The position numbers and the translations under genes are program-made. Positions 1-5,636 of a stretch of DNA of 7,941 bases are shown here, in pieces; the first letter of the stretch is position 1; the number at the start of each line of letters is the position of its first letter. The notes beneath the pieces are model-generated. The model was not told the origin of the DNA. It saw nothing but the letters and a program-made list of their open reading frames with translations, and did no database searches. Source of the DNA: CAYLZN01 sp964387935 (GTDB lineage: Bacteria > Acidobacteriota > Vicinamibacteria > Vicinamibacterales > JAFNAJ01); NCBI GenBank assembly GCA_964387935.1, contig CAYLZN010000274.1, positions 1 through 7,941 on the forward strand, read 5' to 3'.

Positions 1-719
1 AGCGCAACGTCCACCGCGCGGCCCGTCTCGGCATCGCGGAGGCGAAGGTAGCCCAGGCCCTCCGGCAGCGCGTCATCCGACGGGTCTCGCGGCACCACGG
101 CGATCACGTCGTGCCGGGCCGCGAGCACCGGCAGCGCCGAACCCGCGAAGATTGCTTCCTCGGTTACGAAATCCGAGACGAGGAACACCACGCTCATCCG
201 TCTGAGCCGCTGGCTGAGGAAGTCGATCACCGGCAGCAGTCTCGTCTCGGACGTCCTGGGCGAGAGGGTCCACAACTGCTCGAGTACCGTCCAGGCCGAC
301 GCCCGCGCACGGTGCGGGGGGCTGTAGGCCAGCACGCGGTCCGCAAAGGCCAGAAAGCCGGTATTGATCTGGTCCGCCAGGGTTGAAAACAGCAGCGACC
401 CCGTGATCAGCGTCGTCAGTTCCTTCTTCGAATAACGCGACGTCCCGATGTCCATGGACGGCGACACGTCGAGGGCGATCATGACGGTCAGCTCGCGCTC
501 GGCGTGCGTGTGGCGTACGAACGGCGCGTTCATCCGCGCCGTGACGTTCCAGTCGATCCGGCGCACGTCGTCGCCAGGCCGGTACGGCTGGTGCTGGTCG
601 AAATCGAAGCCGGGGCCTCGCAGGGGGCTTCGGAACGCGCCGAGGAGGAGGTTCCGGATCCGCTTGGCCGTGTAGACCTCGATGTAGCGCAGCTCGCGCA
701 TGACGTGGTCGGGAATCAT
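1..719 (-). CDS. DUF58 domain protein (MxaS/YeaD-like), partial: C-terminus beyond the left edge
   Basis: Reading leftward from the ATG at 719, an open frame of 239 codons continues to the window edge without a stop. The DUF58 signature is clear at residues 46-62 (YRPGDDVRRIDWNVTAR). It is followed by a vWA-like fold with a MIDAS-type DxSxS motif at D84-S88 (DVSPS) and a second acidic strand end at VSDF (181-184). Proteins of this family are usually about 290-310 residues, so roughly 50-70 residues are missing. The start codon overlaps the stop of the upstream MoxR gene by four bases (ATGA), which indicates translational coupling. DUF58 proteins accompany MoxR ATPases and are thought to act as cofactors or adaptors in client maturation; MxaS in methanol dehydrogenase assembly is the named example. 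No membrane segment is seen in the visible part, so it is probably cytoplasmic. The family call is firm; the client is unknown. Confidence 0.93.
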   Translation of the reverse strand, partial: MIPDHVMRELRYIEVYTAKRIRNLLLGAFRSPLRGPGFDFDQHQPYRPGDDVRRIDWNVTARMNAPFVRHTHAERELTVMIALDVSPSMDIGTSRYSKKELTTLITGSLLFSTLADQINTGFLAFADRVLAYSPPHRARASAWTVLEQLWTLSPRTSETRLLPVIDFLSQRLRRMSVVFLVSDFVTEEAIFAGSALPVLAARHDVIAVVPRDPSDDALPEGLGYLRLRDAETGRAVDVA

Positions 720-1717
720 GGGATCGCCACCGCGCCGAGCAGGTCGTCCAGGATCTCGTCGGCCTCCACGTGCTCGGCCTGGGCCCGGACCGTCCGCACG
801 AGCCGGTGCCTGGTGGCATCCGCGTAGATCTCCTTCACGTCCGCCGGGAGCACCCAGGTGCGACCGTGCAGGAACGCCGTCACGCGGGCCAGCGCCAGCA
901 CGTGCTGGTACGAGCGGGGAGAGACACCGACCAGGACCATGTCCTTGAGGGCCGGACGGCCCGCCTCGCCCGGATCGCGCGTCGCGCGGCCCAGGCGGAC
1001 GATGTACTCGAGGATCTTGTCGTCGAGCCACACCGACTCGAGGATGAAGGCCCGCAGGCGGCTCACCTCGAGCGGCGTCACCCGGTGCTCGATGGACGAC
1101 TCGGTGAGCCGCACGCGCAGCATCGCCACCTCCTCGTCGGCGCTGGGATAGCCGACGCGGAGCATCATCGAGAACCGATCGAGCTGCGCTTCGGGCAGCG
1201 AGTACACGCCCTCCTGTTCCACCGGGTTCTGCGTGGCCAGGACCCAGAACGGATCCTCGAGGCGGAAGGTCGTGTCGGCCAGCGTGACCTGCCGTTCCTG
1301 CATCGCTTCGAGCAGCGCGCTCTGCGTCTTGGGCGTCGCACGGTTGATCTCGTCGGCGAGCAGGATGTTGGTGAAGACCGGGCCCTGCTCGATCCGGAAG
1401 GAGGCCTGCTGCGCGTCGTAGATGCGCGTGCCGATCACGTCGGCTGGCAGAAGGTCGGGCGTCAACTGGATGCGCTGGAACCTCGCGGAAATGGCGTGCG
1501 CCAGTGTCGTGGCGGTCAGCGTCTTGGCCACGCCGGGCACGCCCTCGAGGAGCACGTGGCCGCATCCGGTGCGCGGCTGGCCGCGGCCCGCGGCATACGG
1601 GATGGCGGCAAACAGGCCTGTCAGCAGGCGACGGATCAGCACCTGCTGGCCGACGATGATGCGACCGATCTCGTCCTCGAGGGCCGCGATGACGCCGGCG
1701 GCGGCCTCCGCGTTCAC
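716..1717 (-). CDS. moxR: MoxR-family AAA+ ATPase
   Basis: This is a complete AAA+ ATPase of about 333 residues, the usual MoxR length. Motifs in order (numbering from GTG 1717) are Walker A GVPGVAKT (59-66), Walker B LLADE with D122/E123, sensor 1 ATQNP (161-165), a likely arginine finger in LPEAQLDRF (R181) and sensor 2 GVSPRS (264-269). The C-terminal lid helices follow, including the WVLPADVKE segment typical of MoxR. MoxR ATPases hydrolyse ATP to remodel or insert cofactors into partner proteins, working with vWA and DUF58 partners; both flank it here. I prefer the GTG at 1717 because it overlaps the upstream vWA stop as GTGA, matching the ATGA junction at the other end. An in-frame GTG at 1729 would add four residues (337 aa). 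The symbol is the family name; orthology to MxaR, BatA-cluster MoxR or another subgroup is not resolved. Confidence 0.95.
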   Translation of the reverse strand: MNAEAAAGVIAALEDEIGRIIVGQQVLIRRLLTGLFAAIPYAAGRGQPRTGCGHVLLEGVPGVAKTLTATTLAHAISARFQRIQLTPDLLPADVIGTRIYDAQQASFRIEQGPVFTNILLADEINRATPKTQSALLEAMQERQVTLADTTFRLEDPFWVLATQNPVEQEGVYSLPEAQLDRFSMMLRVGYPSADEEVAMLRVRLTESSIEHRVTPLEVSRLRAFILESVWLDDKILEYIVRLGRATRDPGEAGRPALKDMVLVGVSPRSYQHVLALARVTAFLHGRTWVLPADVKEIYADATRHRLVRTVRAQAEHVEADEILDDLLGAVAIP

Positions 1718-2649
1718 AGCCGGACCCACAGCAGCGCGGCAGCCACCGCAGCCACGGCCAGCGCTGCCGGGTAGAGGTCGTGATATTCGTTCGCGGTGCG
1801 CCAGCCAACGATCCGGCGCTCCCCGCGCACGAGGTCCGCGATGGCCTCGGCGAGTTCCCGACCCGAGCGGGACCGCACGTAGCGTCCACCCGTGACCGCC
1901 GCCACCTGCCGCAAAGTCGTCTCCGAGAAGGTCGTCGTCACCACCTCGCCGCTCTCGTCGCGCAGCACGCGCGCGGGGCCCGCAGCGTCCAGGAGCGGTA
2001 CAGGCTGTGGCGCCTCCCCACCCACGCCCACGCAGTGCACGCGCTGACCGGTCTCCCGCAACGTCGCCAGCTCACGAGTCAGCGTGGCACCGTAGTCCTC
2101 GCCGTCTGAGACGAGGAGAAAGACCTTGTTCGAGGGCCGCGAGTCCTTCCGGACGACCTCACGGGCGCTCGCCAGGGCAGCGCCGATGTCAGTGCCGAGC
2201 AGCGTCTGCCGCTCGCGATCGATCCAGTCCAGATAGAACACGAGGCTGTCGGCATCGCGGGTGAGATAGGACAGGATGAGCGCCGCGTCCGCGAAGCCGA
2301 CCAGGCCGACGCGGTCGATCCCGTCCGGTTTCTCCCGCAGCAGCGTGCGGATCTCGCGGGTGGCCCGTTCCAGCCGCGACGGTTCGATGTCGGTGGCGTG
2401 CATCGATGCCGACCGGTCCAGCAGGACGACGAGGTCCTGGCGCTCGACCTCTGGGATGCGCTGCGCGAGCAGCACCTGCGGGCGGACGAGCGCCGCCAGC
2501 AGAGCGCCCACCGCCGTGAGGCTGGCCAGGAACACCAGGATGTCATTGCCGCGCGGCGCGCGCCGGTAGTACGCATGCGCGGCCCAGGCGGCTGCGAGGA
2601 CGGGCAGCACCAGCCCCCAGCGCAAGTACTCGGGACGCAGCATCCGCAT
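1714..2649 (-). CDS. vWA-domain membrane protein, BatB/MxaL-like
   Basis: This 311-residue protein has two N-terminal hydrophobic segments (about 11-28 and 36-58), a von Willebrand A domain (about 70-265) and a C-terminal membrane helix (about 293-309), the BatA/BatB layout. MIDAS residues are visible: DRSAS at 78-82 (DxSxS), T153 in LGTDIG and D182 in LLVSDGED. The loop between the first two helices (RRAPRGN) is positively charged. By the positive-inside rule this would be cytoplasmic, placing the vWA domain in the periplasm; this topology is inferred. The ATG at 2649 was chosen because it lies 7 bp past the TPR stop and opens directly into the first hydrophobic segment. The frame stays open upstream as far as 2961, but that stretch is arginine/serine-rich out-of-frame translation of the TPR gene. 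It probably works with the neighbouring MoxR ATPase, binding a client or a divalent metal. Confidence 0.9.
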   Translation of the reverse strand: MRMLRPEYLRWGLVLPVLAAAWAAHAYYRRAPRGNDILVFLASLTAVGALLAALVRPQVLLAQRIPEVERQDLVVLLDRSASMHATDIEPSRLERATREIRTLLREKPDGIDRVGLVGFADAALILSYLTRDADSLVFYLDWIDRERQTLLGTDIGAALASAREVVRKDSRPSNKVFLLVSDGEDYGATLTRELATLRETGQRVHCVGVGGEAPQPVPLLDAAGPARVLRDESGEVVTTTFSETTLRQVAAVTGGRYVRSRSGRELAEAIADLVRGERRIVGWRTANEYHDLYPAALAVAAVAAALLWVRL

Positions 2650-2656
2650 GGTCGTC

Positions 2657-3229
2657 TCACCCGACCCGGCGCGCCGGTCGCACGGACACCGGCGGGGGGC
2701 GCAGCAACTGCAGCAGCTGGGGTGGCGGCGCCTTCGGCTGCTTGCGCAACTCGGAGAGGACGCGTGCGGTGAGCTCGAAGTTGACCTTCGTGTCCCAATC
2801 GTCCGGCGCGCTGGCGAGCGCGCGCCGGAACTCCTCCTCGGCGCGGGTGAGCCAGGCGAGCCGCGCTTCCGCCTCCTCTTCGCGGCCGGCACTGGCAAAC
2901 AGCGCGCAGCCGGTCCAGAAGTGCGGCGCGGCGCCTTCCGGCGCCCGCGACGCCTTGTCAATCACCTCGTCGAAACGCTGCGCCGCGTAGAGGGCCCACA
3001 ACTGGTTGGCGACCACGCGCTCGTAGTCCACCCGGAACAGCTGCCTGGCCGCCGGCAGACGGTCGAAACGCCGCTCGGCCGCGGCATACGCCGCGAGCGC
3101 TTCGTCGACCTCCCCGAGAGCGAGCGCCGCGTCGGCGCTCGCGACCTCGCGCGTCCACCGGGCGTACCCGAGGGCAGCCAGGCCGACCACGAGGGTGAGG
3201 AGCGCAAGCGCCGAACCGACCGACCTCAT
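2657..3229 (-). CDS. Membrane-anchored TPR-like protein, first gene of the MoxR operon (BatC/MxaK-like)
   Basis: This is a small protein of about 190 residues. An N-terminal hydrophobic helix (about 5-23, SALALLTLVVGLAALGY) is followed by an alanine-rich helical-repeat region. Two TPR-like stretches are visible, at about 28-60 (ADAALALGEVDEALAAYAAAE) and 123-162 (LTRAEEEFRRALASAPDDWDTKVNFELTARVLSEL). The P-x-D-W-D-x-K-x-N-x-E-L element resembles that of BatC-type proteins. The tail is proline-rich (168-180). The body is probably periplasmic, tethered by the single helix. The gene precedes vWA, MoxR and DUF58 genes and is the first in the operon, so it is likely a scaffold for the same machine. 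The start is uncertain: ATG 3229 gives a leader of about 19 nt from the predicted transcription start, while ATG 3241 (adding MAPA) would be almost leaderless. The frame extends to 3418 without support. The MxaK-like label is tentative; the TPR character and anchor are better supported. Confidence 0.8.
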   Translation of the reverse strand: MRSVGSALALLTLVVGLAALGYARWTREVASADAALALGEVDEALAAYAAAERRFDRLPAARQLFRVDYERVVANQLWALYAAQRFDEVIDKASRAPEGAAPHFWTGCALFASAGREEEAEARLAWLTRAEEEFRRALASAPDDWDTKVNFELTARVLSELRKQPKAPPPQLLQLLRPPPVSVRPARRVG

Positions 3230-3254
3230 CGCCGGGGCCATCGAAAGTGCGGCG

Positions 3255-3283
3255 ATTACAGCAGAAGGGCCGCTCTCCGTCAA
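3255..3283 (-). promoter_or_regulatory. Sigma-70-type promoter for the TPR-vWA-MoxR-DUF58 operon
   Basis: On the minus strand a -35 box TTGACG (3283-3278, 5 of 6 to consensus) is followed by a 17-bp spacer and a -10 box TGTAAT (3260-3255, 5 of 6). A TG one base before the -10 gives an extended -10 (TGC-TGTAAT). This is unusually close to consensus for such GC-rich DNA. The predicted start of transcription is near 3248, leaving a leader of about 7 nt to ATG 3241 or 19 nt to ATG 3229. Activity is inferred from sequence match and position. Confidence 0.65.
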
Positions 3284-3287
3284 CGAG

Positions 3288-3302
3288 ATCGCGAGTCGCG
3301 AT
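3288..3302. promoter_or_regulatory. Perfect 7-1-7 palindrome in the divergent intergenic region, possible operator
   Basis: The sequence ATCGCGA-G-TCGCGAT is a perfect inverted repeat with a one-base centre. It lies 5 bp upstream of the -35 box of the minus-strand promoter and overlaps the first base of a weak -10-like TACACT for the plus-strand peptidase gene. This is the right place for a regulator acting on both directions. In GC-rich DNA a CG-rich palindrome of this size can occur by chance, and no regulator gene adjoins it, so the operator role is a hypothesis. Confidence 0.35.
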
Positions 3303-3307
3303 ACACT
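3302..3307 (+). promoter_or_regulatory. Weak -10-like box for the M20 peptidase gene
   Basis: TACACT lies 8 bases before the chosen GTG start at 3316, and no convincing -35 box stands at 16-18 bp spacing. If used, transcription would begin at or next to the start codon, giving a nearly leaderless mRNA. That would agree with the absence of a Shine-Dalgarno sequence there. The evidence is weak. Confidence 0.25.
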
Positions 3308-3315
3308 CGGCTGCC

Positions 3316-4788
3316 GTGAAGAGGCTCCTCGCGGCTGTGGCCTTGATGTTCGTCGTTCTCGGGTCGGTCCTGGTCCTGCGCGCCGTCCGCAGCGGCCCGC
3401 CACCACCTCGCGTGGCACCGGTCACGGGCGTGACGCTCGTTGACGAGGCCGCGCTCGCGCGGTTCGCGACGGCGATCACCTTTCCCACCGTGTCGCCGCA
3501 GGAGGGCGCACCCGATGCGGGGCCCTTCGCACAGCTTCATGCGCACCTCGCCGCGTCGTTCCCGCGCGTGCACGCGACGCTCACCCGTGAGACGGTCAAC
3601 GATCTCAGCCTGCTGTACACCTGGCCGGGCACCGAGCCTGCCCTGCCGCCACTGGTCCTCATGGGGCACCTGGACGTCGTGCCCGTGATTCCCGGTACCG
3701 AGAGCGCATGGGAACAGCCGCCCTTCGGAGGAACAATCGACGCCGGGTTCGTCTGGGGTCGTGGTACCCTCGACGACAAGCCCACCGTGATCGCTGCGCT
3801 CGAGGCGGTCGAGTTCCTGCTGCGCGAGGGATTCCAGCCGCGGCGCACGGTCCACCTCGCCTTCGGACACGATGAGGAGCGGGGCGGCAGGACCGGTGCC
3901 CTCGCCATACGCGACTTGCTGCAGCAACGGGGCCTTCGCGAGGCGGCCTGCGTCGTCGACGAGGGCGGGGCGATCACGCGGGGCGTCGTGCCGGGCCTCC
4001 CCGGCCCCGTCGCGCTCGTCGGGATCGCCGAAAAGGGCTTCGTCAGCCTTGCGCTCGAAGTCACGGGCGCCGGCGGACACTCGAGCGCGCCGCCCCCGAG
4101 CACGAGCATCGGGATCCTCGCCGCGGCCATCGCCCGCCTCGAAGCGTCGCCCTTCCCGACACGGATCGACGGCGGCACGCGGGCGCTGCTCGACACGATC
4201 GCGCCGTACCTCTCGTTCGGCCGGCGCCTCGTGCTGTCGAACCTGTGGCTCTTCGGCCCCCTCGTCGAACGACAGCTCGCCGCATCGCCCGCCACGGCCG
4301 CCACCATCCGGACGACGACGGCGGCGACGGTCATCAGAGGCGGCGTCAAGGACAACGTGCTGCCCATCGAGGCCACCGCCATCGTGAACTTCCGCATCCT
4401 TCCCGGTGACACCGTGCAGAGCGTCACGGAGCGGGTCACCCGCGTGATCGCGGACCCGCGGGTGCGCGTGTCGCCCGGAGAGGGATTCCGCGTGGATCCT
4501 TCACCAGTCTCCGACGCGGCGTCCCCGTGGTTTGCCGCCATCGACCGGTCCCTGCGAGGGGTCGTTGGCGACGAGCCGCTGGTGGTGGCTCCGTACCTCG
4601 TGATGGGCGGCACCGACGCGCGGTACTGGTCCAGCCTGTCGAAGCAGGTCTACCGGTTCTCCCCGTTCGAGGCGCCCGCCGACGCGCTGGAGCGGGTCCA
4701 CGGGACCAACGAGCGGCTGTCCGCGGCGAGCTACCTGGCGGGAATCCGGTTCTACGTCCAGTTCCTCAGGCACTCCAACGAGCTCTGA
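3316..4788 (+). CDS. Membrane-anchored M20 family metallopeptidase (PM20D1/CPS1-like carboxypeptidase or amidohydrolase)
   Basis: A 490-residue zinc-dependent M20 hydrolase. Numbering from GTG 3316, the metal and catalytic motifs are all present: MGHLDVVPV (H118, D120), GRGTLDDK (D153), GHDEERGG (general base E187, metal E188), VVDEGG (D215) and VHGTNE near the end (H462). The lid/dimerisation region carries GAGGHSSAPPPSTSIGIL (about 252-267). The wording of these motifs, especially W-x-PPFGG, GRGTLDDK, AFGHDEE and AEKGF, is closest to the PM20D1/carboxypeptidase S group, which cleaves or forms N-acyl amino acids or peptides. Residues 4-22 are a hydrophobic anchor without an obvious cleavage site, so the enzyme probably faces the periplasm. 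The GTG start was chosen because it opens directly into this anchor after charged KR; the frame extends upstream to a GTG at 3247, inside the promoter region. It is transcribed divergently from the MoxR operon. The substrate is not predictable. Confidence 0.92.
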   Translation: MKRLLAAVALMFVVLGSVLVLRAVRSGPPPPRVAPVTGVTLVDEAALARFATAITFPTVSPQEGAPDAGPFAQLHAHLAASFPRVHATLTRETVNDLSLLYTWPGTEPALPPLVLMGHLDVVPVIPGTESAWEQPPFGGTIDAGFVWGRGTLDDKPTVIAALEAVEFLLREGFQPRRTVHLAFGHDEERGGRTGALAIRDLLQQRGLREAACVVDEGGAITRGVVPGLPGPVALVGIAEKGFVSLALEVTGAGGHSSAPPPSTSIGILAAAIARLEASPFPTRIDGGTRALLDTIAPYLSFGRRLVLSNLWLFGPLVERQLAASPATAATIRTTTAATVIRGGVKDNVLPIEATAIVNFRILPGDTVQSVTERVTRVIADPRVRVSPGEGFRVDPSPVSDAASPWFAAIDRSLRGVVGDEPLVVAPYLVMGGTDARYWSSLSKQVYRFSPFEAPADALERVHGTNERLSAASYLAGIRFYVQFLRHSNEL

Positions 4789-4794
4789 GAGGGC

Positions 4795-4814
4795 ACCAGC
4801 CGGGTGCGGCTGGG
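4795..4814 (+). terminator. Small GC hairpin just after the M20 stop, possible weak terminator
   Basis: CCAGCCG (4796-4802), loop GGTG, CGGCTGG (4807-4813) forms a 7-bp stem starting 7 bases after the peptidase stop codon. It is followed by GAACAAACGG rather than a T-run. It is therefore at best a weak intrinsic terminator or a 3'-end stabilising structure. Confidence 0.3.
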
Positions 4815-4848
4815 AACAAACGGCGCCGGTCTCTCGTTGGTGGTAATG

Positions 4849-4866
4849 TATACTTACCGGTCGGTA
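4849..4866 (+). promoter_or_regulatory. Probable tetR-pump operon promoter -10 overlapped by a TetR-type operator
   Basis: TATACT (4849-4854) is a 5-of-6 match to the -10 consensus; no good -35 is seen at 16-18 bp. Overlapping it is a 16-bp imperfect palindrome, TACTTACCGGTCGGTA (4851-4866), centred on CCGG. Six of its eight base pairs match. ACCGACCGGT-type cores are common in operators of TetR repressors. The position over the -10, upstream of a tetR gene, argues for autorepression of the downstream efflux operon. Assignment to this regulator is inferred. Confidence 0.5.
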
Positions 4867-4882
4867 GCGCCCGGGTACCGCC

Positions 4883-4952
4883 GGGGTCAGGTCTTTACTT
4901 TTAGCGTTTTCGGGCTTGTGCCCCAAAACGCTAAAAGTAAAGACCTGACCCC
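4883..4952. repeat. 70-nt near-perfect hairpin, REP/MITE-like miniature element
   Basis: Two 28-nt arms (4883-4910 and 4925-4952) are exact reverse complements. Inside them one C-C mismatch (4911/4924) is followed by four more base pairs (4912-4915 with 4920-4923) and a TTGT tetraloop, about 32 paired bases in all. The outer arm begins GGGGTCAGGTCTTTACTTTT. By count the 28-nt arm is 12/28 G+C, far below the surrounding DNA. GGGGTCAGGTCTT-type ends recur in my memory as dispersed palindromes near REP-associated (IS200/Y1-like) transposases in several phyla, but no transposase is present here. There is no T-run after either arm, so it does not look like an intrinsic terminator. It sits 14 bp before the tetR start codon. 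Confidence 0.75.
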
Positions 4953-4966
4953 CAAACACCAACCCA

Positions 4967-5623
4967 ATGCCAACCGCCAAGAACACCACCCTTCCCGACG
5001 ATCCGCCCGGCCAGCCTGCTCCAGACCACGACGAGCACGCCAAAACCCGCCTTCTGCACGCCGCCGTCCGGGTGTTCGACCGGAAGGGCTATGCCGGCGC
5101 ATCCGTGCGGGAGATCACCGAGGCCGCGGGTGTCACCAAGCCCGCCCTCTACTACCACTTCGGCAGCAAGGAGGGGCTCTTGCTGGCGATCCTCAATCGC
5201 GCACAGCTCGAGTTGACGGGGGCTCTGGAGCGCGCCGTCGCCCGACCCGGAACGGCACGCACCCGCATGCTCGCGCTCTGCGAAGACATCTACGGCCTGT
5301 TCGGACAGCATCTGCCCCTCGCCCGGGTGGCACATGCGGTCTTTCTCGGTCCTCCGGACGGCGCCCCGCCCTTCGACGTGACGGTGTTCGAGAACCTGTT
5401 CCTCGAGGCCATCGAGTCCATCGCCGCCGACGGCGTGGCCGGGGGCCAACTGCGCAACGTCCCGACCCGCGACATCGCACTGGCGGTCATGGGCATCCTG
5501 GAGGGCTGCAACGAACGCCAGTTGCATCCGGCGTTCGAACCGGTGGGGATCGAGGGCCTGCGCCGGCTGATCGATCTGCTGTTCGACGGCCTGACGAATG
5601 GGCCGCGTCTGCCAGAGCACTGA
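4967..5623 (+). CDS. TetR/AcrR-family transcriptional regulator of the adjacent RND pump
   Basis: This 218-residue protein has the classic TetR N-terminal domain. Helix 1 is at about 25-40 (AKTRLLHAAVRVFDRKGY), and the helix-turn-helix is at about 46-66 (SVREITEAAGVTKPALYYHF), followed by GSKEGLL. The all-helical C-terminal region (about 75-210) is the ligand-binding and dimer domain, with no recognisable ligand signature. The N-terminal 24 residues are a proline- and acid-rich extension. An in-frame TGA at 4946, inside the hairpin, makes ATG 4967 the first possible ATG start. No Shine-Dalgarno sequence precedes it, only CACCAACCCA. The gene is co-directional with the adaptor and pump genes and ends 13 bp before the adaptor start, so it is probably the first cistron of an autorepressed efflux operon. 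A TetR operator-like palindrome lies about 100 bp upstream. The inducer is unknown. Confidence 0.93.
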   Translation: MPTAKNTTLPDDPPGQPAPDHDEHAKTRLLHAAVRVFDRKGYAGASVREITEAAGVTKPALYYHFGSKEGLLLAILNRAQLELTGALERAVARPGTARTRMLALCEDIYGLFGQHLPLARVAHAVFLGPPDGAPPFDVTVFENLFLEAIESIAADGVAGGQLRNVPTRDIALAVMGILEGCNERQLHPAFEPVGIEGLRRLIDLLFDGLTNGPRLPEH

Positions 5624-5627
5624 GGAG
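5622..5627 (+). promoter_or_regulatory. Ribosome binding site that sets the adaptor start
   Basis: GAGGAG (5622-5627) overlaps the tetR stop codon and lies 9 bases before ATG 5637. It supports that start over the in-frame ATG at 5598, which would fall inside tetR and place 13 residues before the signal peptide. Confidence 0.6.
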
Positions 5628-5636
5628 AACGAGGTC

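Noticed and set aside
73..819. A 248-codon minus-strand frame over the DUF58 gene and the MoxR 3' end
   Set aside because: It is in a different frame from the DUF58 protein, is Arg/Pro-rich and lacks domains. The DUF58 frame, open at the left edge, is the real gene.
770..1774. A 334-codon plus-strand open frame opposite the MoxR gene
   Set aside because: Its composition is rich in Arg, His and Gly with no motif, while the opposite strand encodes a complete AAA+ ATPase.
2650..2961. N-terminal extension of the vWA protein up to 2961
   Set aside because: The added 104 residues are Arg/Ser/Pro-rich, overlap the TPR gene out of frame, and would bury the natural N-terminal membrane helix.
4883..4952. 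The long hairpin as an intrinsic terminator for the M20 gene
   Set aside because: No T-run follows the stem in either direction (the flanks are CCAAACACC and CGGCGGTACC), the stem is far longer than typical, and it lies about 95 bp past the stop and downstream of the likely tetR promoter.
4849..4966. A riboswitch or other ligand-binding leader upstream of tetR
   Set aside because: Apart from one simple palindrome there is no multi-helix architecture or known conserved core.
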